Origin: Saccharothrix longispora
GTDB taxonomy: Bacteria > Actinomycetota > Actinomycetes > Mycobacteriales > Pseudonocardiaceae
NCBI RefSeq assembly: GCF_030852425.1
Contig: NZ_NSDM01000003.1
Coordinates: 496,001-560,000 of the forward strand
Direction: 5' to 3'
Length of the DNA stretch: 64,000 nucleotides
Below are positions 9,606 to 19,303 of this stretch, in pieces. Made by a program: the position numbers and the translations under genes. The stretch's first letter is position 1. Every line of letters begins with the position of its first letter. Under the pieces are notes generated by a model. That model had not been told where the DNA came from, did no database searches, and was given only the letters and a program-made list of their open reading frames with translations.

Positions 9606-11480
9606 TCAGGCCCCCTTCACGGCAGTGCCCTTGGCCGCGCGGTCCGCGACGGCCGCCTGGACGGCCTCGCCCAGACCGGACAGCTTCGGGTTGGACAGCT
9701 TCTTCGACTTGGAGACGATCGTCACGAGCGGGTGCGTGACCAGGAAGACCACGATCAGGTCGAGGACGGTCGACATGCCCAGCGTGAACGCGAAGCCCTT
9801 CACCTGGCCGACGGCGATCACGTAGAGGATCGCCGAGGCGAGGAAGCTCACCGCGTCCGCCGAGAGGATCGTGCGGCGGGAGCGGACCCACGCGCGGGGC
9901 ACGCCGGACCGGAACGTCCGCCCCTCCCGCACCTCGTCCTTGAGCCGTTCGAAGAACACCACGAACGAGTCCGCGGTGATACCGATGGCGACGATGAACC
10001 CGGCGATGCCGGCGAGGTCGAGGGTGAACCCGATCCAGCGGCCGAGGAGGACCAGCACCGCGTAGATGACCACGGCCGACAGGATCAGCGACAGGATCGT
10101 CAGCACGCCCAGCAGGCGGTAGTAGATCAGGCAGTACACGAACACCAGCGCGAGGCCGATGCCGCCCGCGATCAGACCGGCCTTCAGCGAGGCCAGGCCC
10201 AGCGTCGCGGACACCGTCTCGGCCTCGGAGGGCTCGAACGACAGCGGCAGCGAGCCGTACTTCAGCACGTTGGCGAGGCTGTTCGCCTCCGCCTGGTTGA
10301 ACTGGCCGCTGATCTGGGTGTTGCCGCCCAGGATCGGCTCGTTGATGTTCGGCGCGGACACGACCTGGCTGTCCAGGACGACCGCGACCTGCTGCGAGAC
10401 GTTCGCCGAGGTGAACTTGCCCCACTTCTCGCCGCCGGAGGACTTGAACGTCAGGTCGACGACGAAGCCCGCGCCCTGCGGGTTGACGCCGGAGACGGCG
10501 TTGGAGACGTCCTCACCGGTCAGCCGCGAGTAGAGGCTGTAGTCGTCGTCCTTGACGCTGCCGTCGTTCGGCGGGTTCACCGGGGCCAGCACGTACTTCT
10601 CGGTGCGGTCCTGGTCGCAGGTCAGCAGCGGCAGCGACGGGTCGTCGTTGCCGATCAGCGGGTCGATCGTGGGGCAGGTGAACGCGGTGAGCGCCTGCTG
10701 GACGGTCTGCGCGTCCAGCGTGGTCAGCTGCGGGTCCTGCCGGCAGGTCCGGGACTCCTCGATGGCCTTGGTCGGGTCCTCGGAGTACTGGCCCGCGAAC
10801 ACCGCGCGGCAGTCGACCTGCGGCTCGGTGGGCGCGTTGGGGTCCGTGGGCTGGGCGTTGGGGTCCGTCGGCTGCGCGTTGGGATCGGTCGGCTGCGCGC
10901 TGGGGTCCGCCGGCTGCGCGTTGGGGTCCGCCGGCTGGCCCTCCACCATCGGGGCCGGGCGGCCCTGGGCGGTGGTCGTCGCCGGCGCGGAACCCGCGGT
11001 CTCCGACGCCGGGGCGCTGCCCGTCGTGGACGGCGCGGCCGACCCGGAGGTGCTGGGCGGCGCGCTGCCGGTGGTGGACGGCTCCGGGGCCGGCGCGTTG
11101 GGCAGCGGCGAGCCGATCACCTTGCGGAAGTTCAGCTTCGCCGTCTGGCCGAGGCGCTTGGCGCCCTCGCTGTCCGACCCGGGGACCGTGATCACCAGGT
11201 TGGTTCCGTCGCGGACGACCTCGGCGCCGGAGACACCGAGGCCGTTGACGCGCGTCTCGATGAGCGTGCGCGCCTGGTTGAGCGCCTCGTCGGTCGGCGT
11301 TTGGCCATCAGGAGCCCGGGCGGTCAGCGTGACACGGGTGCCACCCTGCAGGTCGATGCCGAGCTTGGGGGTCGCCTTGCCGTTCCCGGTGAAGAACACC
11401 AGGGAGTACAGCGCGACCACGATGAGGACAAATGCGCCCAGGTACTTCGCGGGGCGGATTTGCCCGGCCGGAGGTGCCAC
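9606..11480 (-). CDS. secD: Protein translocase subunit SecD with heptapeptide insert
   Basis: Sec accessory subunit, 624 residues. It has one N-terminal membrane helix, the GIDLQGGTRVTL periplasmic motif, the head region ending in the SGG-EKWGKFTSANV segment, and a five-helix export block with GIGLALVFVYCLIYYRLLG and TADSFVVFFERLKDE. Between the P1 base and head there is an insert of about 110 residues rich in Ser/Thr/Ala/Pro that contains near-identical DPNAQPT heptads. Such linkers are common in actinobacterial SecD but the regular heptads are notable. GTG start; a hairpin separates it from yajC. Confidence 0.96.
   Translation of the reverse strand: MAPPAGQIRPAKYLGAFVLIVVALYSLVFFTGNGKATPKLGIDLQGGTRVTLTARAPDGQTPTDEALNQARTLIETRVNGLGVSGAEVVRDGTNLVITVPGSDSEGAKRLGQTAKLNFRKVIGSPLPNAPAPEPSTTGSAPPSTSGSAAPSTTGSAPASETAGSAPATTTAQGRPAPMVEGQPADPNAQPADPSAQPTDPNAQPTDPNAQPTDPNAPTEPQVDCRAVFAGQYSEDPTKAIEESRTCRQDPQLTTLDAQTVQQALTAFTCPTIDPLIGNDDPSLPLLTCDQDRTEKYVLAPVNPPNDGSVKDDDYSLYSRLTGEDVSNAVSGVNPQGAGFVVDLTFKSSGGEKWGKFTSANVSQQVAVVLDSQVVSAPNINEPILGGNTQISGQFNQAEANSLANVLKYGSLPLSFEPSEAETVSATLGLASLKAGLIAGGIGLALVFVYCLIYYRLLGVLTILSLILSAVVIYAVLVLLGRWIGFTLDLAGIAGFIVAIGITADSFVVFFERLKDEVREGRTFRSGVPRAWVRSRRTILSADAVSFLASAILYVIAVGQVKGFAFTLGMSTVLDLIVVFLVTHPLVTIVSKSKKLSNPKLSGLGEAVQAAVADRAAKGTAVKGA
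10829..10940. repeat. 21-bp tandem repeat inside secD
   Basis: Five imperfect copies of a 21-bp unit encode successive heptapeptides QPADPNA, QPADPSA and three QPTDPNA in the extracytoplasmic linker of SecD. The unit is in phase with the reading frame, so copy number can vary without frameshift. Confidence 0.85.
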
Positions 11481-11557
11481 GGTCCGTCCGTCTCCTGATA
11501 GTTGACAAGGTCAGCGATGGCGCAGCGTACCCCTGATTGTGTGAGCTGCGCGTCACT

Positions 11558-11595
11558 GCCTGGAGTCGGCACGTTCACAGTTGCCGGCTCCAGGC
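11558..11595 (-). terminator. Hairpin between yajC and secD
   Basis: A 14-bp stem with one G-T wobble (arms 11558-11571 and 11582-11595) and a 10-nt loop, 24 nt after the yajC stop. It may attenuate read-through into secD or end the ruv-yajC message. Confidence 0.55.
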
Positions 11596-11619
11596 GCGAA
11601 GGGGCTTGCGGGGTGCCGC

Positions 11620-12003
11620 CTACTTCTTGGTGTTGTGCTCCACCGGCTCGGCGACCGTGACGCGGTCCGCTGCGGGCTCGTCGGCGGTGGCGTCCACGTC
11701 GGTCACGTCGTCCACGACGGCGTCGCTCTCGGTGTCCGCGACGACCTTCTCGCGGATGGCCTGGCGCAGCCAGGTCGTGACCACGCCGTCGGCGATCTCC
11801 AGGTCGATGGTGGAGTCGTCACTGGCGTCGGCGACGGTCGCGAACAGCCCGGAGGTGGTCATGACCCGGTCGCCCGGCTCCAGGGAGGTCAGCAGCGCCT
11901 GCTGTTCCGCGACCGCCCTCTTCTGCTTGCGGGCGCTGAGGAACAGCGGCACCGCGAGCAGCACGAGCAGCAGCGGGAACATCAAGGAGGACAGGTCCAT
12001 CAT
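11620..12003 (-). CDS. yajC: Preprotein translocase subunit YajC
   Basis: Small Sec-associated membrane protein, 127 residues. One N-terminal hydrophobic helix (LMFPLLLVLLAVPLFLSA) is followed by the conserved cytoplasmic domain with LEPGDRVMTTSGLFATVADA and LRQAIREKVV, the YajC hallmark. The C-terminal 35 residues are acidic and poorly conserved in type. Two adjacent ATG codons begin the frame (12003 or 12000). It sits between ruvB and secD as in other actinobacteria. Confidence 0.94.
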   Translation of the reverse strand: MMDLSSLMFPLLLVLLAVPLFLSARKQKRAVAEQQALLTSLEPGDRVMTTSGLFATVADASDDSTIDLEIADGVVTTWLRQAIREKVVADTESDAVVDDVTDVDATADEPAADRVTVAEPVEHNTKK

Positions 12004-12100
12004 TCTCCGATCGACCGGACTGCTCCGGGCGCGAGTCAGCGCCCGGAACGTCCGGATTTCTGGGGTGCCGTTCCCGATTGTGCCAGGTCAGTAATCCTGA

Positions 12101-13219
12101 TCACCCGGAGGCGTCGTCGAACAGCGATCGGGTGGCCTCACCCGGCGCCTGGGGCGGCGGCGTGAGGCCCAGGTGCAGCCACGCCGTGGCGGTCGCGACC
12201 CGGCCGCGCGGGGTGCGCGCGAGCATCCCGGCGCGCACCAGGTACGGCTCGCAGACCTCCTCGACGGTGGTCGGCTCCTCCCCCACCGCGACGGCCAGCG
12301 TGGAGACGCCGACCGGGCCGCCGCCGAACGACCGGACCAGCGCGCCGAGCACCGCCCGGTCCAGCCGGTCCAGCCCCAGCTCGTCCACGTCGTACACGGC
12401 CAGCGCGTCCCGGGCGACCTCGCGGGTGACGGCGCCGTCCGCGCGCACCTCCGCGTAGTCCCGGACCCGCCGGAGCAGGCGGTTGGCGATGCGGGGCGTG
12501 CCGCGGGAGCGCCCGGCGATCTCCCGGCCGCCGTCCTCGCGCAGGTCGACGCCGAGGATGCCGGCCGAGCGGCGGACGATCAGCTCCAGCTCGTCGGGCG
12601 TGTAGAACTCCATGTGCCCGGTGAAGCCGAACCGGTCGCGCAGCGGCCCGGTGAGGGCGCCGGACCGGGTGGTGGCCCCGACCAGGGTGAACGGGGCGAT
12701 GTCGAGCGGGATGCTGGTCGCGCCCGGCCCCTTGCCGACGACGACGTCCACCCGGAAGTCCTCCATGGCGAGGTAGAGCATCTCCTCGGCGGGGCGGGCC
12801 ATCCGGTGGATCTCGTCGATGAACAGCACGTCGCCCTCGACCAGGTTCGACAGCATCGCCGCGAGGTCGCCCGCGCGCTCCAGGGCGGGGCCGGAGGTGA
12901 TGCGCAGGGACGCGCCCAGCTCGGCCGCGATGATCATGGCGAGGCTGGTCTTGCCCAGGCCGGGCGGGCCGGACAGCAGGACGTGGTCGGGGGGCGCGCC
13001 GCGCCGCATCGCGCCGTGCAGGACGAGTTCGAGCTGTTCGCGGACCTTCGGCTGGCCGACGAACTCGTGCAGGTCCCTGGGGCGCAGCGTCGACTCGACG
13101 TCCCGCTCGGTCGGGTCGGGCAGCGGGTCGAGGGTGTCGCGCTCGCCGGGGTCGGCGAGGTCGTCCGACCCGGTGAAGTCGGCGGGGTCCGCGAAGTCGT
13201 CCGGTCCGAAGGTCGTCAT
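12101..13219 (-). CDS. ruvB: Holliday junction branch migration ATPase RuvB
   Basis: Hexameric AAA+ motor that drives branch migration with RuvA, 372 residues. Seen: Walker [10 protein letters not shown], Walker B/DEIHR box (LFIDEIHR), sensor region [20 protein letters not shown], and the C-terminal winged-helix DNA-binding domain ([19 protein letters not shown]). The first 45 residues are an acidic extension ([18 protein letters not shown]) that most RuvB proteins lack; the usual start is near ESTLRPRDL. The ATG start overlaps the ruvA stop by four bases. Confidence 0.96.
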   Translation of the reverse strand: MTTFGPDDFADPADFTGSDDLADPGERDTLDPLPDPTERDVESTLRPRDLHEFVGQPKVREQLELVLHGAMRRGAPPDHVLLSGPPGLGKTSLAMIIAAELGASLRITSGPALERAGDLAAMLSNLVEGDVLFIDEIHRMARPAEEMLYLAMEDFRVDVVVGKGPGATSIPLDIAPFTLVGATTRSGALTGPLRDRFGFTGHMEFYTPDELELIVRRSAGILGVDLREDGGREIAGRSRGTPRIANRLLRRVRDYAEVRADGAVTREVARDALAVYDVDELGLDRLDRAVLGALVRSFGGGPVGVSTLAVAVGEEPTTVEEVCEPYLVRAGMLARTPRGRVATATAWLHLGLTPPPQAPGEATRSLFDDASG

Positions 13220-13806
13220 CGCTTGCGGCCCAGCGCGGTCAGGGCGCGGCGGAGCACGTCGGAGGTGCCCAGCGCGCCGTCGGCGGCCAGCACGGCGTCC
13301 ACCGCGGCCTCCGCCTGCTTGGCGGGGAAGCCGAGGCCCAGCAGGGCCTCGGTGACCTGGGTGCGGACCACGCCCGCGTCGCTCGCCGCGGTGGGCGTCG
13401 TCGCCAGTTGGCCGACCTTGTCGCGCAGTTCGATGATCAGCCGCTCGGCGCCCTTGCGGCCGATGCCGGGGACCTGCGTGAGCACGGTGATATTGCCCTC
13501 GGCCAGCGCGGCGCGCAGCTTGTCCGGCTCCAGCACGGCCAGCGTCGCCAGGGCGAGCCGGGGCCCGATCCCGGACACCGTCTGGAGCAGGCCGAACAGC
13601 TCGCGCGCCTCGGCGTCGGCGAACCCGAACAGGGTCAACGAGTCCTCGCGCACCACGAGCGAGGTGGCCAGCGAGGCCTCCTCGCCGCGCCGCAGGGTCG
13701 CGAGCGTGGCGGGTGTGGCCTGCACGGCGAAGCCGACCCCCCCGACCTCGACGACCACGTGGTCGAGCCCGATGGACTGCACCTGGCCGCGCAGCGACGA
13801 GATCAC
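13216..13806 (-). CDS. ruvA: Holliday junction branch migration protein RuvA
   Basis: Tetrameric junction-binding subunit, 196 residues. The OB-fold N-terminus ([26 protein letters not shown]), the helix-hairpin-helix segments ([20 protein letters not shown] and [16 protein letters not shown]) and the small C-terminal three-helix domain that contacts RuvB ([22 protein letters not shown]) are all present. GTG start overlapping the ruvC stop (GTGA) and ATGA overlap with ruvB, so ruvCAB is translationally coupled. Confidence 0.96.
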   Translation of the reverse strand: MISSLRGQVQSIGLDHVVVEVGGVGFAVQATPATLATLRRGEEASLATSLVVREDSLTLFGFADAEARELFGLLQTVSGIGPRLALATLAVLEPDKLRAALAEGNITVLTQVPGIGRKGAERLIIELRDKVGQLATTPTAASDAGVVRTQVTEALLGLGFPAKQAEAAVDAVLAADGALGTSDVLRRALTALGRKR

Positions 13807-14381
13807 TCGGTCTTACCTCCGGTCTTGGCGACTGCCTGGGCCAGTTTCGCGCGGTGGGTCCGGGCGAGTTCCGCCGCCCTCGCCTGAGCCTCCTCCAGCC
13901 GCGACCGCATGGGCGCGCGCCACAGGTGGCAGATGGCCAGCGCCAGCGCGTCGGCGGCGTCCGCGGGCTTGGGCGCGACCTTGAGGCCGAGCAGCTTCGT
14001 CACCATCGCGGTCACCTGCGCCTTGTCGGCGCGGCCCGAGCCGGTGACGGCGGCCTTCACCTCGCTGGGCGTGTGGAACACCACGGGCAGGCCCCGGCGC
14101 GCGGCCGACAGCGCCACCACCCCGCCCGCCTGGGCGGTGCCCATCGCGGTGCGCACGTTGTGCTGGCTGAACACCCGCTCGACGGCCACCACCTGCGGCC
14201 GGTAGGTGTCGAGCCACTGCTCGACGGCGTCGGAGAGCTGGAGCAGGCGCACGGCGAGGTCGGCGTCCGCGGGCGTGCGCACGACGTCCACGGCCACCGG
14301 GCGCACCGTGCGGCCGGGGCCGCCGTCGACCACCCCGAACCCGCACCGGGTCAGGCCCGGGTCGACTCCGAACACGCGCAC
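13803..14381 (-). CDS. ruvC: Crossover junction endodeoxyribonuclease RuvC
   Basis: Holliday junction resolvase, 192 residues. It opens with [18 protein letters not shown], carrying the first catalytic aspartate; VVAVERVF supplies the catalytic glutamate and [14 protein letters not shown] the final acidic pair. GTG at 14381 is chosen because the family starts within two residues of this point; the much longer upstream frame is antisense to the diguanylate cyclase. In many actinobacteria yebC lies upstream, but here the next gene is unrelated and divergent. Confidence 0.95.
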   Translation of the reverse strand: MRVFGVDPGLTRCGFGVVDGGPGRTVRPVAVDVVRTPADADLAVRLLQLSDAVEQWLDTYRPQVVAVERVFSQHNVRTAMGTAQAGGVVALSAARRGLPVVFHTPSEVKAAVTGSGRADKAQVTAMVTKLLGLKVAPKPADAADALALAICHLWRAPMRSRLEEAQARAAELARTHRAKLAQAVAKTGGKTE

Positions 14382-14558
14382 CGCTGGTCCCCTCGAACGA
14401 CGAACACCAGTTCGAACCTTAGAGGGTCGGGTGCGGGGACGCGGCGGGACACGCGCAGCGTGACGAAACGCCACCCCAGATCGACACAGCGTCACCACCC
14501 TTACTAGAGTGGCTCGGTCCACCAGGTCGAGTCCGGTCCCGGCATCGAGGCGAGGTCC

Positions 14559-16115
14559 ATGACCCTGAGGCGGTTCGGCGTCGTCGCGACGGCCGTGTGC
14601 GCCCTGGTGTTCGCGATCGTCTGCCTGGTCGTCTCGGGCGCGCTGGACCGGCCCGCCTCCGTCGCCATCGACAAGTTCACCCAGCTCGTCTTCTCGGTCG
14701 CCGCGATGGTGTCGTACTGGCGCGCGGCGCGGCGGCGGCGCGGGGTGGCGCGGCGCTGGCGGCTGTGGATGGCCGCCTCGATGGCGAGCCTGGCGGTCGG
14801 CCTGTGCGTGTGGATCTGGGGCCAGGTGGTGCTCGGCGTGGCGCTGCCCTCGACGACGCTGGCGCCGATCGGGTTCGTGCTGGTGCCCGTGCTGGGGCTG
14901 TGCGCGGTCCTGGTGCTGGCGCACGGCGGTTCCGGCACGCTGCCCGGCCACCGCAGCCGGTTCGTGGTCGTGCTGGACGGGCTGATCGTGGTCGGCTCGC
15001 TGTTCGTGCTCACGTGGGTGTCGCTGCTGGAGTCGATGGTCCGCGCGTGGGCCACGTCCGGTCCCGGCTTCGCGACCGTGGTGGCGCACCCGGCGCTGTA
15101 CCTGGTGATGCTGGTGGTGCTGCTGGTGTCGTCGTGGACGCACCGGTCGGTGCGGCAACTGCCGGTGCTGTTCATCGCGCTGGCGGGCCTGGCGCAGTCG
15201 GGGTCCGGGTGGGTGTTCGCCTACCTGGTCAGCAAGGGCGCCACGGCCATCCCCACGGCCGCGGACATGGGGTTCATGGTGTGCCCGGCGCTGTTCTTCC
15301 TCAGCTCGATCGCGCCCGGCGGGACGGCCCGGGAGCGGACCGGCGCGACGCGGCTGCGGGCGGGCGAGCTGCTGCACCTGCTCGTGCCGTACCTGCCGAT
15401 GCTCGTCACCGGCCTGTTCATCGTGGTCGGCACGGCGACGGGCGTGCGGCTGAACCCGTTCGAGATCTACGTGGGCCTGGGCGTGGTGCTGCTGGTGATC
15501 GCCCGGCAGCTGCTGACCCTGATCGACAACGTGAAGCTGCTCGACCAGCTGCGGGAGAGCCGGGAGCGGCTGCGGCACCAGGCGTACCACGACCCGTTGA
15601 CCGGGGTGGCGAACCGGGCGCTGTTCCGGGAGCGGCTGGACGCGGCGCTGGCCGGGACGTCGCCGGTGGTGGTGCTGTTCATCGATGTGGACGGCTTCAA
15701 GGACGTCAACGACAACTTCGGGCACGCCGAGGGCGACGCCGTGCTGCGGGTCGTGGCGGCGCGGTTGCAGGCGTGCGTGCGGTCGCAGGACGTGGTGGCG
15801 CGGTTGGGCGGCGACGAGTTCGGCGTGCTGGTCGACGGCTACCCGCAGGCGCCGGAGGAGATCGGGCAGCGGGTGCTGGACGCGCTGGGGGCGCCGCACG
15901 CCACGGCGTCCGGCACGCACGTGGTGCGCGCGTCGGTGGGGGTGTCGCACCGCGAGGCGTTCGACCCGTCGTTGACCGCCGACGACCTGCTGGGCAGCGC
16001 GGACGCGGCGATGTACACGGCGAAGCGGCTGGGCAAGGGAGTGGTCGTGGTGCACGGGTCCGTCGAGGCCGACCTGGAGACCGATCTGGGGGCGGAGCGC
16101 GCCGGTGACCGCTGA
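14559..16115 (+). CDS. Membrane diguanylate cyclase (GGDEF)
   Basis: A 518-residue protein predicted to make cyclic di-GMP. About ten hydrophobic segments fill residues 5-325, with no recognised sensor domain, followed by a short coiled linker ([21 protein letters not shown] seen in part) and a GGDEF domain. The active-site motif GGDEF is intact at residues 417-421 and an inhibitory I-site RxxD (RSQD, 408-411) lies five residues before it, so product feedback is expected. No EAL domain is fused. It is divergent from ruvC and overlaps the following cupin gene by 11 nt. Confidence 0.92.
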   Translation: MTLRRFGVVATAVCALVFAIVCLVVSGALDRPASVAIDKFTQLVFSVAAMVSYWRAARRRRGVARRWRLWMAASMASLAVGLCVWIWGQVVLGVALPSTTLAPIGFVLVPVLGLCAVLVLAHGGSGTLPGHRSRFVVVLDGLIVVGSLFVLTWVSLLESMVRAWATSGPGFATVVAHPALYLVMLVVLLVSSWTHRSVRQLPVLFIALAGLAQSGSGWVFAYLVSKGATAIPTAADMGFMVCPALFFLSSIAPGGTARERTGATRLRAGELLHLLVPYLPMLVTGLFIVVGTATGVRLNPFEIYVGLGVVLLVIARQLLTLIDNVKLLDQLRESRERLRHQAYHDPLTGVANRALFRERLDAALAGTSPVVVLFIDVDGFKDVNDNFGHAEGDAVLRVVAARLQACVRSQDVVARLGGDEFGVLVDGYPQAPEEIGQRVLDALGAPHATASGTHVVRASVGVSHREAFDPSLTADDLLGSADAAMYTAKRLGKGVVVVHGSVEADLETDLGAERAGDR

Positions 16116-16551
16116 CGAGGTGATCGAGCTGCTGGGCCTGGCCGAGCTGCCGGTGGAGGGCGGCTGGTTCGGCCAGTCGTGGCGCTCGGTGGAGGCGTCG
16201 GCGATCCACTACCTGCTGCGGGAGGGCGAGTTCTCCGGCGTGCACCGGCTGGACCGCCTGGAGGTCTACGCCCACCACGCCGGTTCGGCACTGCGCATGC
16301 TCCTGCTGCACCCGGACGGCGAGGTGACCACGCCCGTGCTGGGGTCGGACCTGGCCGCCGGTGAACGCCCGCAGGTCGTGGTGCCCGCGGGCGTGTGGCA
16401 GGCGTCCGAACCGGCCGGCCCCTGGTCCCTGGTGGGCACGGTGGTGGTGCCGCCCTACACCGACGACGTCGTCACGTTCGGCGCGGCCGACGTCCTCGCC
16501 CCGGCGTACCCCTCGCACGCCGACGCGATCCGCCGCCTCTGCCGCCTCTGA
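16105..16551 (+). CDS. Cupin superfamily (DUF985-type) protein
   Basis: A 148-residue single-domain protein matching the DUF985/cupin_5 pattern: [13 protein letters not shown] at the N-terminus, [29 protein letters not shown] across the cupin core, and [12 protein letters not shown] with a final [11 protein letters not shown]. Function is unknown; some relatives act on sugars. GTG start inside the end of the diguanylate cyclase gene with an 11-nt overlap, so the two are coupled. The stop codon TGA is also the first three bases of an intergenic repeat element. Confidence 0.85.
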   Translation: MTADEVIELLGLAELPVEGGWFGQSWRSVEASAIHYLLREGEFSGVHRLDRLEVYAHHAGSALRMLLLHPDGEVTTPVLGSDLAAGERPQVVVPAGVWQASEPAGPWSLVGTVVVPPYTDDVVTFGAADVLAPAYPSHADAIRRLCRL

Positions 16552-16700
16552 CCCGCGAGTCGTGCGTTCGAGCCGGGCGAGTCGTACGTTCGAGCACTCC
16601 GTGTTCTTTACCCGCGAGTGAAGAACACACGGGCCCTGAACCTACGACTCGCGGGTCCTGAACGTACGACTCGCCCGGGTTGAACGCACGACTCGCGGGG
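16552..16700. repeat. Dispersed intergenic repeat element, copy A
   Basis: Two forward and three inverted ~22-bp units (core GAGTCGTRCGTTC) flank a centre with GAGTGAAGAAC that can fold as an imperfect hairpin. The element exactly fills the space between the stop codons of two convergent genes; TGACCC at the left and GGGTCA at the right are shared with those stops. The same element recurs at 28441, 46861 and 56241. Confidence 0.85.
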
Positions 16701-17204
16701 TCAGCCCATCGTCTTCTGGCCGTCGATGGTCTCTCGGATGATGTCGGCGTGACCCGAGTGCTGGGAGGTCTCGGCGATCACGTGCAGCACGACGGTGCGG
16801 ACCGACCACGACGCGCCGGCCTCGAACCACGGGGCCACGGGCAGCGGGTGGGCGGTGTCCAGGTCCAGCCCGGCCAGGGTGCGCTCCGTCGCGGCCGCGG
16901 TCTCCGCGTAGTCCGCCAGCAGGCCGTCCAGGGTCTCGTGCGGCAGCATGCGGAAGCCGTTCTCCCAGTCGGCCTCGACGCTCTCCATCAGCTCGGCTCC
17001 GCCCACGGCGAACCGCAGCCAGCCCTCCTCGACGGTGCGGACGTGCTTGACCAGCCCTCCCAGGGACAGCTGACTGGCGGTGGGCGTGAGGCGCGCCTGC
17101 TCGTCGGTCAGGCCCCGGACGGTGTGACGGAGGAAGCCCCGGGCCCTGGCCAGGACCGCCAGCAGGTCGGTCAGCTCGCTCGACGCGATCGCGGTGGTGC
17201 TCAT
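16701..17204 (-). CDS. DinB/DUF664 family protein
   Basis: A 167-residue four-helix-bundle protein of the DinB/DUF664 type, a superfamily that includes mycothiol- and bacillithiol-dependent transferases. Metal-ligand histidines fit GGLVKHVRTVEEGW and the C-terminal ETSQHSGHADIIRETIDG, the most diagnostic stretch of DUF664. Its reaction is unknown. Start ATG preceded by GGAAGG. It is convergent with the cupin gene across repeat copy A. Confidence 0.85.
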   Translation of the reverse strand: MSTTAIASSELTDLLAVLARARGFLRHTVRGLTDEQARLTPTASQLSLGGLVKHVRTVEEGWLRFAVGGAELMESVEADWENGFRMLPHETLDGLLADYAETAAATERTLAGLDLDTAHPLPVAPWFEAGASWSVRTVVLHVIAETSQHSGHADIIRETIDGQKTMG

Positions 17205-17329
17205 GGTGGTCCGCCTTCCGGTTCGGTGTCGAGGTCGACGTTAGAGAGCAATGCGGACAACTTCGGTCCTTGATCGGCGACGGGTGGGATTCGGGGCGAA
17301 GTCCTGCGCTCGGCGGCCTGGACCTCCCG

Positions 17330-18091
17330 GTGATGCCGCCCGTGCGGCCGATGCTCGCCAAGGCCGTGCACGACGTGCCGCGCGGGCCGGGGTTCGTGTA
17401 CGAGCCGAAGTGGGACGGGTTCCGGTGCGTCGTGTTCCGGGACGGGGCCGAGCTGGAGCTGGGCTCGCGCAACGACCGGCCGCTGACCAGGTACTTCCCC
17501 GAGGTGGTCGAGCTGCCGGCGGCGGGCCTGCCACCCCGGTGCGTGGTGGACGGCGAGGTCGTCGTGGTCACACGCCGGACGGGCTGAGCTTCGACCTGCT
17601 CCAGCTCCGCCTGCACCCCGCCGCGTCGCGGGTGCGCAAGCCGGGCGCCGAGACGCCCCCCGCGGTCCGACCTGCCGGCGCTGGGCGACCGCGACCTGAC
17701 CGGGGTGCCGTTCGGCGAACGCCGACGGCTGCTGGAAGGTCAAGCACGAGCGGACGGCGGACTGCGTGGTCGCCGCGAGCTGCTGGACGAGCCGGCGCCG
17801 TACCGGGTGGACGCGCTCGACGGGCACCCGTGGGTGGAGTGGGCGGGTGTCGAGGGGGGCGCGCCCGACGCGCAGAGCCGCTGGAACCCGGCCAAGACGC
17901 TGTCCTGGGAGCCGGTGCGGCCGGACCTGGTCGCCGAGGTGCGCCACGACCACCTCCGGGCGGGTCGGTTCCGGCACACGGGCCGGCTGGTCCGGTTCCG
18001 ACCGGACCGCGACCAGGCGTCGTGCACCTACGCCCAGTTGGAGGAGGTGCCGCCCACCGAGCCGGCGGCGATCTCCGGCGGGGTCAGTTGA
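17330..18091 (+). pseudogene. Decayed ATP-dependent DNA ligase (LigC-like)
   Basis: The N-terminal piece (17330-17587) encodes PVRPMLAKAV, the nucleotidyl-lysine motif EPKWDGFRC and motif VVDGEVVV, diagnostic of ATP-dependent DNA ligase. The frame then breaks; DGLSFDLLQLRLHP continues in another frame near 17580-17630, a motif V remnant WKVKHERTADCVVA appears at 17733-17774 in a third, and the C-terminal OB-fold end (RWNPAKTLSWEPVRPDLVAEV ... FRPDRD-ASCTYAQLEE) is at 17880-18055. The whole is about 300 nt shorter than a typical 350-residue LigC gene. At least two frameshifts and one internal deletion make it non-functional. Its last bases overlap tspO. Confidence 0.85.
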
Positions 18092-18560
18092 GGCTCACGA
18101 TGGCCGCGTTCAGGGCGGTCGCGAAGCCGACCCACGCCAGGTAGGGCACGAGCAGCAGCGCGGCGGGGCGGTGGCGGCGTCCGAACGCGACGACCAGGGC
18201 GACGACCACGAACAGCAGGGCGATGATGTCGACGAGCGCCAGGGCGTACCGCTGGGCGGCGAAGAACAGGGGCGTCCACGCGGCGTTGAGCACGAGCTGG
18301 GCGGCGAACAGGCCCAGTTCCCAGCGCACGCCGTGCCGTTTCCAGAACAGCCAGCCGGACACTGCGATCATGATGTACAACACCGTCCACACGGGACCGA
18401 AGAGCCAGGGTGGCGGCGCCCAGGACGGGGTGTCCAGCTGCTGGTAGCGCTCCGCGGACGACGTCGCGGCGAGTGAGCCGACCACGGCCGCCGCCGCGAC
18501 CGCGGCGGCGAACACGGCCAGGCCGGCGAGCGGGTGGCGGACCGCGGGCTGCGTCGTCAT
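18084..18560 (-). CDS. TspO/MBR family protein
   Basis: A 158-residue tryptophan-rich sensory/translocator protein with five predicted membrane helices. Conserved family segments are visible: PSWAPPPWLFGPVWTVLYIMIAVSGWLFWK and QLVLNAAWTPLFFA, followed by PYLAWVGFATALNAAIVSLN. Members bind porphyrins and other hydrophobic ligands. It is convergent with the ligase remnant and overlaps it by a few bases, indicating the remnant's end is no longer under selection. Confidence 0.93.
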   Translation of the reverse strand: MTTQPAVRHPLAGLAVFAAAVAAAAVVGSLAATSSAERYQQLDTPSWAPPPWLFGPVWTVLYIMIAVSGWLFWKRHGVRWELGLFAAQLVLNAAWTPLFFAAQRYALALVDIIALLFVVVALVVAFGRRHRPAALLLVPYLAWVGFATALNAAIVSLN

Positions 18561-18700
18561 GGGTCCAGGCTAGGAAGGTGCGTCGGGTCCCGCACGACAG
18601 GACGTCGCGCGGCACGCCCGGTCCGGTGGTGGGGGGTGGAGGTGGGCCCGACGGGTCCTCCGCCGTCCGGTGACCCGGTCGGGCGACCCGGCGGGGTGGC

Positions 18701-19303
18701 TCAGCCGCTCGCCGCCGCCGCCTGCCGGAAGGCGTCCACCAGTTGGGGCCACTTGCCCGCGCGGTCGCGGTTGATGGTCAGCGGTGACGGGTGGGGCGCG
18801 TTGAACACCTTCAGCTTGTGGCCGCGACCGGACAGCGTCCACCCGGTGCCCGCCGGGCGGCCCAGCACGACGACCGCCTTGAGGTCCGGCAGCAGCCGCA
18901 GCAGGTCCACCAGGTACGGCACGGCGCCGCGCAGCTCGGCGGGGGTGGGCGAGCGGCCGTCGAGGTGCCAGGGCACCACGTTCCAGGCGAGGCAGACCTT
19001 GCGGGAAAGACCGGACTCGGCCACCGCGGTGAAGCCGTTGGCAGCGGTCGGGTCGTCGTTGTCCAGCGAGTTGATGCCCGACCGGACCGCCCCCGGGTCG
19101 GGTGACTCCAGGAGCAGCAGCACCTTCGACCCGGTCCCGCCGCTGGCGGGGTCGAACAGCGGGACGTCGACCTTGCGCTCGGTGGCGATGCGCTGGGCGA
19201 ACTCCGTGAGCTTCGCCATGTGGGGCGCCTTGACCAGGGCCATCTTGCGCGCGACGAGCACCGGGTTGCGGTGCGCCCGCGGAGCGGAGGGGAAGACGTC
19301 CAT
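18701..19303 (-). CDS. Uracil-DNA glycosylase superfamily-like protein
   Basis: About 200 residues. A glycosylase-like layout is visible: LLLLESPDPGA replaces the usual GEAPG active-site strand, CLAWNVVPWHLDG follows, then AVVVLGRPAG and a terminal HPSPLTINR motif resembling the HPSP/HPS motif of family 4/5-like uracil-DNA glycosylases. The catalytic acid position cannot be assigned with confidence. ATG at 19303 is preferred because the conserved part starts soon after; an in-frame GTG at 19324 is possible. Substrate is uncertain. Confidence 0.7.
   Translation of the reverse strand: MDVFPSAPRAHRNPVLVARKMALVKAPHMAKLTEFAQRIATERKVDVPLFDPASGGTGSKVLLLLESPDPGAVRSGINSLDNDDPTAANGFTAVAESGLSRKVCLAWNVVPWHLDGRSPTPAELRGAVPYLVDLLRLLPDLKAVVVLGRPAGTGWTLSGRGHKLKVFNAPHPSPLTINRDRAGKWPQLVDAFRQAAAASG

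Noticed and set aside
16552..16700. CRISPR array
   Set aside because: Units are adjacent without variable spacers, change orientation in the middle, and no cas genes are present.
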